Source: Cycas panzhihuaensis (taxonomy: Eukaryota; Cycadophyta). From it: a stretch of 64,000 nucleotides of DNA. The notes below the pieces were generated by a model. The model made no database searches. It was not told the origin of the DNA and worked only from the letters and a program-made list of their open reading frames with translations. Made by a program: the position numbers and the translations under genes. The stretch's first letter is position 1; every line of letters begins with the position of its first letter. Where the stretch lies: contig CM041465.1 in assembly GCA_023213395.1 (NCBI GenBank), forward strand, positions 239,761,741-239,825,740. Reading direction: 5' to 3'. This document shows positions 55,017 through 64,000 of this stretch, in pieces.

Positions 55017-57551
55017 TGACGCCACATGGATAACCGCCGATCGACAGCGGGGAGAGATGGTGACGAAACCAGTAGGAAGTGGAACCTACAAGGCAAGCAA
55101 CTACCACGCAGGCGCCTGCGGCCGTGAGCGAGTTCTGGATCTGCAATGGAGTATGGCTACTACTGGGTGACCCTTCACCACCTTGGATAAAGAGGCGAAG
55201 GTACGTAAGATGACCCGAGTTGGCTCGAAAGCAGGACCCTCCCACCCTTGGGTGGCGGAAGGGAGAGAGAAGGGACCTGGGAGGGATAGGCCAAAAGCAA
55301 CCCTACACAACCTAACCGGGACACGAACGACGCGGAGGCGAGGTGCTCGTAAGTGTTAGGGGAAGGAAGGAAAAGTAGGGATCAAGAAGGCTCCTACAAC
55401 CTTTCCTACTGACAAGAAGGGGTGCATGCAAATGAAGTAAATACGTAACAAATAAACACAAGGTAATTTTCCTTTTAATCTTCAATGTCTTAATTACTAA
55501 GGAGGAAAGGAAAAGAACAAGAGTACGCAAGAGGAGGAAATGTGTACTGGGCCAAGGGCGGCGAGGTGGTGTAGCCCGACGAGGAGTACCCAACCGCCCA
55601 CGCAACGACCGGATGTGAGGCGAGTGGCGTAAGCGAGGGCTTCCTTACCTTCCCGGAAAATAAGTGCAATACCGAAGAAAGAAGGAAACGCTAACTAGGA
55701 AATGAGATAACGAAGTTGTAACACATGCAAGAGGCGCCACCGATAGAGAAATCAATCTGTAACGTTCTCCGTCGCCTCAAATACCGCGAAGTTTATTAAA
55801 GATCTTCCTCCTCCCGAAGGAGGGTACTAACATGCAACGACAAGGTCTAACAATATATATATATCAACATAAGTCGAATCCAAATAGGCATGCATCAATG
55901 TTAGTCCAACGAGGAGGAAATCAAGGGAAAAATACTCTAAATAAAGTGGGACAACAAGGTAAGCTCCTGAGTGGCCTACCGCCCGCAAATGGTGCCCAAA
56001 CCTCCCCAAGAGCCACGGGCAGAGGAGAAAGTCAAGACTCAAGGCTAGAAAATAGTAGCAAAAGGGGCAAGAAAGACCCAAAGACACCCACGGGAACCGG
56101 ATGCTACGGGGAGCAAACCGTAACCGGGAGCAAAGGCAAAGCCACGAATGGTAGTTGAGAACTACGAATGATTCCCAAACCTGAGCAGGGTCCCAAATCA
56201 CCGCAACTCGTGATGTCACCGGGTTTGGGCAGCCTGAGTCTCTAAACCCTTGTTTAGATGGCCAAGAGCAACATGAGGCGAGAGGAAGCTTTGAGGGCTT
56301 GGAGCCACTTCGAGCGTGGAAGGTGGTACTAATCCACCCAGCTCCTCTCCCAAAGCCTATGCAACCCTCACGCCACGCTTTGGACAAAGAAACGCAGTAA
56401 GAGACAAGAGAAAGTGGAACAAAGTCCTCACAAAGGAAAGAGAATCAAACTTCAAGCAACAAACATGAACAAATGAGTGGAGCAAGAATATCGCAAAGAA
56501 CTTAACAAAAGTAAAGAGTACTGGGAGGAAGAGGCAAGGGCTTGCCTCACCAAAGGACAATGAAGGAGGGCTGGAAAAAGCCCCAGATTCCGGAGTAGAG
56601 CAGTTTGAGGCCCCTGCTACGGTATGATGGAGAACACCGCAAACGTAGGGCTCATGGATCGCCTGGATAGAGACCTACTGAAACCGCTTCAAAGGAGCCC
56701 TCTCCAAGGCGCTGAGGGGTTGAGAGAATGTCTCAACCGAGCCAAGGAGAGTCAAGGCCAGATGAAGAGTGCAGTCCGGCTAAAGAAGAAAAGCAGAAAG
56801 CAGAAAGCAGCAGAGAGAGTTTTCTTGAGAGTCCCTTCCAAGAGTGAGTAAAAAGATCCAAAAAGAGAGCCAAAAGATGCTTAAGTACTAAAGCAAAACC
56901 CTAAAGTACACGAATAGGCACTACCGAAGGGAAAAAGGCGAACCACGTGGGCGCTTCAATAAATGCGAAATTGCCACCATGGATTTTAAAACAAACAGAG
57001 ACAACAGATCACGGAAATTTTAGCTGATCATGAATATTCCAAATGCAGATGCGAAAATTCCAAATGCAGATCACAAGATCACGGCCAGACTGCCAAGATT
57101 ACGGCCAGATGCACCAGAGACACAAATGGGGCCCGCCAACCGGCCGAGGTCGGGCAAACTACCGAAAAGGCTAAAGGACAACTAAAACACCCACCCGGAG
57201 CAAACAAGCCAAGAAACGGCCCACGGAGCGTAAATAGGCCCCCAAATGAGGTGGCAAGCTAACCAAGCGACGATGAGACATCACACGGTGGAGGTGGCGC
57301 AAACCCGGTGGATCCAGGAGAGAGGAGGGCGATGGGAAGTAATATGGTCACTGTGGTGCCACACTCGCTAAGAGTGTGCCCCGCTATAGTCGCCATAGGC
57401 TAAACATAGGTGTGGACGACGACCGCCGCCCACAAAGTCATACGCATGCAAATATGTAAGGCATAATCAAGACACAAAAGTGATGATAATGCTAGAGACA
57501 TACCGCACTTACCGAGTCGGTGATTCCAGATCCATTCCCTAAGCCGGAAAA
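55017..57551 (-). repeat. 5' LTR of element C
   Basis: 2535 bases, TGACGCC...GCCGGAAAA in plus orientation. Nearly identical to 46708-49250 apart from small indels. It ends inside exon 1 of B's PMD gene. Confidence 0.92.
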
Positions 57552-58760
57552 GCGATTACCTCCCTCGACTCCTGTGACCCGCCTCCCTCTAGTGCTCCGC
57601 CAGCTGCCAGTACCTCCTCCTCTAGTACCTCCTCTACAACAGCCTCAGATCCTAGAGCATCCCTCCTCTCTGTGGCTGGTGTAGTTACCATCTCTCCAGA
57701 TCTCCTAATGATCCATAGCCTCCTGGCCCGTGTCACTGGGCCCCTACCCTCATATGCAGCTCCCAATGGGCCTACCTCTCCACCTACAGCCCTAGAGGAA
57801 CCTATCTCTCCTCCAGCTCGTGATGGGTTAGCCCCATCACCTCCATCACCACCCTCATCATCTCCTAGGGGCACTCTTACTCCTCCTGCCTTGTCATCAC
57901 TGTCCCACCTCACCGCCCTGTATGGATCTCCTATGAAATCTATCATGGTGAGGAGGTCTAGTGATGTGGCCTCCACTGAGTGATGGACGTGAGCCTGGTC
58001 CTTGGTCCCTCTAAGCTTAGTCTACCACCTATGTACCATCAGGGCCCACTTTACGATGGGGTGTGGTCCCCTCGTCAATGCCATTGCTCCAAAGTGGTCG
58101 AAGAACCATCATTGCAATAATGTGCTATATGAGAGTCCTCCTTTGCCTGACACCCTGATAGCGTCTAGCTGTGCGACAAGGTTCACCACTATTAGAGTTG
58201 CCCAATCCATCCACTCTCCTGCCTCACATCAGTGTACCGCGTCCATCCATCCACCCGGAATGTCTCTATAGCTCTGTTTCTAGGAGATCCAAAACAGAGT
58301 GCATAGTGTGATCAACTTCCTCACTCGAGGAACCCCTGACATAACCATAGTTTGGAGAGGAATCCCTCACCTCTCCTATTTGTCCAAACCTATGAAAAAT
58401 GTGGATGCCTCCTTGTGTGTTGCCTCATTGTTAGGCAGCGCTCTTAGTGCCACCAGCCTCCCCATCGCTGGTACTCCCAATATCTTCATAATATCATCGG
58501 GCGTCACTGATATATCTCCCACTTGGGGTAAATGGAAGACATGTCTCCTCTTATCCTAGTGTGACACTATGTCAACCAGTAGTCGCTGATCTAGGGTATA
58601 CTGGGGTGTCTTTGTGACCTTCAGTAGGCCACATCTCTGTAGGATCTCCCGGTCCTCCCTGGTCATCATCTCAATGAAACTAAGCATAGCTATCCCTATG
58701 TTTCATGGTTCTCTATGGTGATCACAGCCTACAAAATGCCACCAAACTAATCAGAACTAG
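57552..58760 (-). pseudogene. Antisense PMD gene of element B, exon 1
   Basis: From about 58700 downward on the minus strand: IAMLSFIEMMTREDREILQRC, GLLKVTKTPQYTLDQRLLVDIVSH, DKRRHVFHLP (58490-58560), later HFGAMALTRGPHPI and ATSLDLLTMIDFIGDPY, AVRWDSDDKAGGV, an acidic Gly/Asp stretch, RGPVTRARRLWI and a Glu/Ala-rich end. An open stretch of 145 residues spans 57539-57976. At the codon where A has a stop (4628) this copy keeps CAG. Together with 45960-46707 it forms one gene cut by element C. Confidence 0.8.
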
Positions 58761-58871
58761 ACCTACACACACTCCTCATCCTCTGGGCTATATCTCATCT
58801 CCTCCTGGTCGAGATTTAAGGCCCCTCGATCCCCCATCTATTTTTTTCTGTAGTTCCACCTTCGCATTGCA

Positions 58872-58955
58872 CCAAACTTCACGGTACTGTGGAGTTTGGC
58901 TTGGGTCCTGCAGTGATCAGGGCCCCGTGGCAAAGATCGCAGCACTGTGATCTTT
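58872..58955. promoter_or_regulatory. Twin palindromes at the head of the PMD gene, element B
   Basis: CCAAACTTCAC/GTGGAGTTTGG (58872-58899) and AAAGATC/GATCTTT (58932-58938 and 58949-58955). Same order and distance as the pair in A, with different sequence in the second stem. Confidence 0.68.
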
Positions 58956-59365
58956 ACCGTGGTGTGAACAGTACCCCCCCAAAAGAGGGGGTCTTCCCTG
59001 CCAAAAAAACTAAAAAATTATTCTAGGTGGGCCACAGCCAGGCCCATTGGTACCAGGGCTGCCTAATGCCCTAGTCCTGCCTCCTTCTAGGTCTAATTCA
59101 GACTCCAGGAGGTCATTTCTCACCCATATGGGGCCTAAAAATCTACATAGAAATTACAAAAAGCAATAAACTTGAAACTGTGAGATAGGCTGGGTTTTCT
59201 AGGATCCACTCACTGGATCTGGCCTAGTGCTCATCATTTCATTCCCACTGTCCTAGTGGCTATCCTCTAGCCCTGATCTGATGGTCTGATCTCCCTCTGC
59301 ATGCCTCTGAAGTCAGGTAGCACTCTGTTGCATAAGGGAATGGCTCTGGATTCGATCGAGAGCCC

Positions 59366-59407
59366 ATGAAAATGAATCCCATTTTCATCGATTTTCCTTA
59401 TATAGGC
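59366..59407 (+). promoter_or_regulatory. Hairpin and TATA box before the second RNase H gene, element B
   Basis: ATGAAAATG/CATTTTCAT perfect arms (59366-59388), then CCTTATATAGGCGGGG (59396-59411). The ATG follows at 59445. Confidence 0.68.
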
Positions 59408-59444
59408 GGGGACCTCGGTGGGCACTATCTCCATTTTCACTCTC

Positions 59445-60373
59445 ATGACAGCCGTTTGGATCATTTCTTGCCCCTGCTCATCTTTGCCTTCTGGATCTGT
59501 CTCCCTATTGTGCTCCCATAGCCTTTGTCTTGCTCTTCCTCGTGAGTGCATTTATGGCACCCTGCCAATGCATCTTTCACAAGGCCCCTTCTATCTTGTT
59601 TTACGTGCTGTACTCGTGCATGCCTGCGTTTATACTTGTTTGGCTTGTTTTACCATCCTGGACCCATTTTTGTAGGTTGTTCTTGCTCCTGGGGCCTCCA
59701 AAGGGAATGCTCCCTCCATTCGGAGTCATTATTTTCTTTCTTAAGTAACCTTTGGCCCCCTCCCAGGATGGCATTTTTCTGCCCACTCTCAGCCAGTAGT
59801 CGGATCGCCTACTCTTGTCCTTGGGTAGACTCATTGATAGGTCCTTCTACCCTTTACAGTCATTTATTGCTTGCCATATGAGTCTCTTTGTGATTTGACT
59901 CCCATATTATTACATATTTTCTCCACCGAGACTTTTTTCTGTTATCATCTATGTCTCTCTTCATCTTTATCGATAGTGGAAGCCGTGATAATCCTAGACC
60001 TTCTGCTACTACATGGATTCTTCATAGCTCTTCTAGACATGACTTCCTGCATTCCAGAATCTTTCTCCCCAAGGCCACCAATAACGAAGCTGAGTACACA
60101 GTCGTTATCAAGGCCCGGACTAATGTACTCTGTTTCCATCATGGATCGATTGTTCTTCTGTGCAACTCCCAGGTTGTGGTGTCCCATCTCGCCCAGGTTT
60201 ACTAGGTGTGATGCCATCGCTTGAGATCTCTTACTTTGACCGTCAAGTCTCTTCTAGCTAATTTCTAGTCTGTCGACACTCGACACATTCCTCAGGCCCT
60301 CAACGCTGAGGTAGATAGTCTTGTTCACCTCATCCTTGAGCGCCGCTTTCCTCTTCTTGTTGATTATCCCTGA
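59445..60373 (+). pseudogene. Second, archaeal-type RNase H gene of element B
   Basis: ATG at 59445 aligns with A's 3829 (MTAV versus MTVV). A hydrophobic leader of about 165 residues includes SLPSGSV and GASKGNAP-like parts shared with A. The RNase H part starts near 59951: FIDSGSRDNPRPSATTWILH (first Asp motif, Gly changed to Ser), KATNNEAEYTVVIKA (Glu), IVLLCNSQVVVSHLAQVY (Asp changed to Asn), HIPQALNAEVDSLVHLILERR. TGA at 60371 coincides with the stops in A and D. Two catalytic positions are altered, so this copy is dead. The archaeal-type class is suggested by the NxEAEY and HxPxxxNxxADxL patterns. Confidence 0.83.
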
Positions 60374-60790
60374 GACTTACCCAGTCGCTCTATCACCCAA
60401 GCTTCAGGCCATCATACAGATCACCTTACGATCTATTCACACCTATGAAAGCTAGCCACTAATGAGGTTAAACTATGGCAACTACCAGGTTTACTCATTT
60501 ATCTCTTCTACCTGACTTTATCATGCACTTCTCTTTGCATTTTTTTACGATGGGTGCAACCACTTCATCCTTCTAGCTTTTGGTTGATTCCCAGGTGGCA
60601 CACAGGCAACCCCTATGTTATCTCTACCTCTGTCCTCATATCCATGCATTCCGCCATGACACTTGCCGGCACCCTTGATTCTTGGTATGATCATATATAT
60701 GCATGCACATGTGCTACTGACAGTTTTATTTCTAGCATTCGCCATTGCACCATGCCTTCGAGCGGTGAGGCTCTGCTGCCAAGGGGGCAG
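60374..60790 (+). other. 3' untranslated region and polypurine tract of element B
   Basis: Collinear with 31396-31811 of D, no ORF supported. Ends CCAAGGGGGCAG at 60790, immediately before the LTR. Confidence 0.78.
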
Positions 60791-63546
60791 TGTTTCTCAG
60801 CTACTAGGAATGGATATAGACAGGCTAACTCAGGTAAGCATAGGTATGATTCTCCCTTTCACTCATGCTATTTTGTTGGAAGGGTTGACAGAAGTGTTGC
60901 TTTGTTGCATGACTGCTTGCTTCATTTGTGTGATTACTTTGCATTTATTGCCTGTTTATACTGCATGTCGTATCGTGAGCCTATGACAACCCAGCGGGAC
61001 CTACCTTTCCATAATGTAGGCATCCATATGGCACCATACGATCCTCTGCACCATCTCCACACCACCTCGAGCTTGTGTTGGTTTGCATAGCCCGTTCATA
61101 CCCCAACTTTAAGCTCCTAACACCTCATTTCTAACACCATATGCCTTTTGGACTATCTCAGCCACCTAGATAGGAGGGCCAGCCCATCCCAGACCTAACA
61201 CATCACCTGTTAAAGCTCCCATAACATAGAATTCTGCCATTCTAGCTTTTTGGTCTTGCACCATTGTAAACTTAGTGGTACCACGAAGTTTACTACCGTA
61301 ATGTGAAGTTTGCCATAGTGCGACTGTTGTTAGTTATTTTTTAAAATCTGTCATGATAATTGTCGCGTTTCCTGCAGAATTGCCACGTGGTATCGCGTCC
61401 ACCTCAGCCCTATTCATGCCCTATTCACTCACTTAGGGTTGGGATGGGTATAAGTATCCAAGCCCTCATCATTTTGAGTCTCTCTTAGGTCATTTTTTAC
61501 TCTCCAACACAATAGTCCCTACTACAACTTCTACTCTTCTTCTCTTTCTACTATAGGTGTACTTGCAAGCCTGCGTTTCCTCCAACCCCAGGCTAGGATT
61601 CACTTGCAACTCCTTGCTTCCATAGTGGGAAGCCTCTCCCCAGATTTTATTAAGTAATTTTGGTGTTGATTCTTCTCCAACTCACCCAGCATGTGTCCCT
61701 TTCAGCTGTCTGTTGGAATCTCTCCTGTAAACCCTTGTAGGGGTCCTCTTCCTCACTGTTAGTAGGCCCATATCTACCATATATCCACCTAGTAGGTCTT
61801 CCAAAGCCTTCTTTTCTAGATTTATGGTAAGTTACCCCCATTTTGGACCTATTTCTTGTCTTATTTACCTATTTCCTTCAGGTTTCACCGTTGCAAAAGT
61901 CATTTTTCCATTATATTTGGCTTATTACTTCCCATCTCTACTTTCTCTTCACTAGTTTTCTTCAAGGGAGCAATGAGAGAACAGTCATAAGGCTGGATGA
62001 AGAGAACAAGTTAGGGTAGCCCCCCTTTTCAGTCCTTCTCTCTAAGGGTAATCCCTTCCCACCTTCTCTTCTCTTGCTCCATGCTCTTCTTGGGATTATT
62101 AGGAGTGATTGAGCCCTAGGCCTGTGCTGGATCATCAGTGTATGTAGCCTCTTGCTGCACTGACTCCAGGCCTGCTTGCCTCTTATTTGGATCCCCGTAG
62201 CATCCCTCGAGTTGTTGGGTACCCCTTGATATGATTGGCAAGGGTTGTGCATCAGATTGCTACCCATAGCAACTCCAGGTCTTGCATGTTTCTCCAAAGC
62301 TTCATTACCCTTTTCTTTACATATCTTGGTTGTCCTTAATTGTCTTTACCATTACCTTGCTGTGCTTGAGAGTCGTGTGAAGAATCCAGTAGAGGGTTAG
62401 CCATCTTGAGGCTTCTCTTCCTCCATTTTTGCTTAATGTTTAGTCTTGCTTAAGAGAGGATCTTAGAGCTTGTTGCAGCAACTATTTTTCCTAACACTCT
62501 AACATAAGTATCACATATATACTTGCATATACATAGTTTATCTTTTGCAGCCCCTTCTCGGAAGGGATAAGTCTGTACATGTGCAGGTTGTTATGGTGCT
62601 CTTGCGAAGGTATAAAGCATTCAAATCTAGGTAAGGTCTATCATTTTGTTCCTTTGCTTTCGCTTCTTTCCTTTTCGCTTTCTTTTCACAAAGGACAAGG
62701 TAAGGAAGCCCATGTCATTCATGTCAAGACTTGGCTATGCCTCCTTGGATTGACGCGAGGATGTATGTTGCGCATCGGTGAGGTCTTCCATTGGCTTCTA
62801 CATCTTCCAGGTATGTACATGACTCCTTTATCTCTCGCTTTCCCTTTTTTACTTTTGTTTAGAATCTACATGTTAGTTAAGTAGGTTACACACAAAAGTG
62901 AAAGGGGAAACAACATCTTTTATTTACGTTTGTATGTTTACACGTCATACATTTGACTCTAATAGGAAAAGGACCTATAGGAAACTTGCCTTTTCCTTTT
63001 CCTTTACTTACAGAGCCTAGTTTGCCCACTCAGTTTATTCCCACTTGGCATTGTTTGCTTGTGTATGTGACACCTATTCCCATTTCCTTTCTTGTTTCTT
63101 TTTTGGATTATTAGGGGGAAACTTTGGTTTAGTTGTCCCATTCTCATTACCCTCTCTCCCTCTTAGCCTTATTTGCTTGGCCAAATAACCAAGAGGAACC
63201 TAGCCACATCATAAGCTATTACCTACTTTGTCCCCACTCATTTCCCTCCATCATAGGGAGACTTTTAAGGACTCCTCTCTTCCCCTTCTGGCCATCCAAG
63301 GGTGGAAGGACCCTCCTCTTGAGTTTATCTAGGTTGCTTTTCCTATTTTCCCTTTTTATCCTTAGGATAGAGGACCACCCCAAGGTAATTGGGTATCATT
63401 CGCAGGTCCAGAACTCGCGCTCTGGTGCACGAGGTGCCCTGCGTGATTCTTACTTTGCTTGTAGGTTTTCACCCGCACCCTCGATACCACCATCGACCAT
63501 TATTATTCCCACCGAACTAGGTGATTATCCCATAGACGCATATCCA
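60791..63546 (+). repeat. 3' LTR of element B
   Basis: 2756 bases, TGTTTCTC...CATATCCA. Direct repeat of 35745-38506. It includes TAAACTTAGTGGTACCACGAAGTTTA (written here in parts: TAAACTT, GGTACC, AAGTTTA, about 61266-61292), CCACGTGG near 61384, TATA near 61448 and the AAGGTAAGGAAG block near 62697. Confidence 0.93.
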
Positions 63547-64000
63547 ATATTATATATTGATGACATGTTGGTTGTAAGTAAGAGCATGGCAGAAATCAAT
63601 AATTTAAGGCTCAATTCATTAAGACTTTTAATATGAAGGATCTAGTAGCTATAAAATAAATCTTAGGTATGGAGATACATAAAGATAAGAAAATTGGTAA
63701 GCTATAGTTATCATAGTAGAAAAATATAGAGAAGGTACTAACCAGAATTGGTATGTCAAATGTGAAACCAATGAGTATCTCGTTAGCTTCTCATTTCAAG
63801 CTTTCTTCAAGTATGAGTCCTAGTAATAAAGAAGAAAAGGATTATATGTCTGGTGTACCTTATGCCAGTGTAGTAGAAATTTTGATATGTGCCATGGTAT
63901 ATACAAGACCTAACATTTCACATGCAGTTAGTGTAATTAGTAGGTTTATGGAAAATCTAGAAAAGGAACATTAGGAAGCAGTGAAATGGGTGCTTTAATA
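63547..64000 (+). pseudogene. Ty1/copia pol fragment (element E): RT motif C onward and start of RNase H
   Basis: ILYIDDMLVVSKSMAEINNL with the catalytic YIDD (63549-63600) continues the half at 35554-35744. After stops comes MSNVKPMSISLASHFKLSS and YMSGVPYASVVEILICAMVY, TRPNISHAVSVISRFMEN, the end of RT and beginning of RNase H. It runs out of the window. Confidence 0.9.

Larger units (their letters stand above)
46708..57551 (-). mobile_element. Element C: non-autonomous deletion derivative of the A-type gypsy family
   Basis: LTRs at 46708-49250 and 55017-57551 enclose a minus-strand interior with gag, protease, linker and the first part of RT. The sequence then jumps directly to the integrase tail and from there to the second RNase H. 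Compared with A it lacks about 2.35 kb of RT-RH-INT and about 2.9 kb carrying the PMD gene. The two LTRs agree almost perfectly in AT-rich parts and differ mostly by 1-3 base indels in GC-rich parts. It is inserted in exon 1 of B's PMD gene, 12 bases from the splice donor. Such an element would need proteins from an autonomous relative. Confidence 0.92.
35745..63546 (+). mobile_element. Element B: complete but decayed Ty3/gypsy retrotransposon, carrying nested element C
   Basis: Plus-strand element with 5' LTR (35745-38506), PBS, gag, protease, RT, RNase H, integrase, antisense PMD gene (split by C), second RNase H, polypurine tract and 3' LTR (60791-63546). Without C it is about 16.96 kb. 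It is inserted in the RT gene of copia element E. Flanks are GTATT and ATATT (35740-35744 and 63547-63551), a 5-base target duplication with one change, and rejoining the copia flanks restores the sequence leading into the YIDDM motif. The LTRs differ by several percent, mainly by transitions. Confidence 0.95.

Noticed and set aside
1-64000. Endogenous pararetrovirus or other integrated virus
   Set aside because: RT-RH-INT order with LTRs, PBS and gag-protease all fit Ty3/gypsy; no movement or coat protein motif is seen. No envelope-like ORF is supported either.
1-64000. Host protein-coding genes, tRNA, rRNA, CRISPR
   Set aside because: Every stretch that reads as protein belongs to a retroelement family, and no cloverleaf or regularly spaced repeat-spacer array was seen by eye.

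Overview
The window is seed-plant nuclear DNA, most likely from an angiosperm. It consists entirely of nested LTR retrotransposons; I see no host gene, tRNA, rRNA or CRISPR array. The plant assignment rests on plant-type Ty3/gypsy and Ty1/copia proteins, a plant mobile domain (PMD) gene carried by the elements, LTRs of 2.5-3 kb, telobox-like AACCCTAA promoter motifs, and decay dominated by CAG-to-TAG changes typical of methylated plant repeats. I cannot name the species.

Layout. (1) 1-16520: gypsy element A, minus strand, its 3' LTR cut by the window edge; gag, protease, RT, RNase H, integrase, an antisense PMD gene and a downstream second RNase H gene are all recognisable. A sits in the protease gene of (2) element F (16521-22337, minus: protease, gag, PBS, 5' LTR). 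F sits in (3) a plus-strand LTR remnant H (22338-about 23967). H faces tail to tail (4) a minus-strand LTR G (about 24085-27272), which abuts the integrase of (5) element D (27273-34788, plus: integrase tail, antisense PMD gene, second RNase H, 3' LTR). D is inserted in (6) a decayed Ty1/copia element E (34789-35744 and 63547-64000). E is also split, inside its RT gene, by (7) element B (35745-63546, plus, both LTRs, all genes, many stops). B carries inside its antisense PMD gene (8) element C (46708-57551, minus), a deletion derivative that lost nearly all of RT-RNase H-integrase and the PMD gene.

The most interesting content is the organisation of the gypsy family. Beyond the usual gag-PR-RT-RH-INT set, three copies (A, B, D) carry a two-gene cassette between integrase and 3' LTR. 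One gene, antisense to the element, encodes a PMD protein and has an intron that is exactly 111 bp by my delimitation in all three copies. The other, in sense orientation, encodes an archaeal-type RNase H behind its own conserved TATA box. The two genes diverge from a shared intergenic region holding several near-perfect hairpins, one of which shows a paired change between copies. Its AAACTT/AAGTTT palindrome also recurs in LTR U3 regions, suggesting that the LTR promoter and the internal cassette share a regulator. Elements of this general kind (Tat-lineage gypsy with a second RNase H; antisense extra ORFs; PMD genes in retroelements) are known. A downstream, separately promoted RNase H paired with a divergent PMD gene is what deserves checking.

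Every coding region here carries stops or frameshifts, so all genes are annotated as pseudogenes except where a stretch is clearly open. Boundaries come from reading homologous copies against each other by eye; most LTR ends should be good to a few bases, gene ends to tens of bases.
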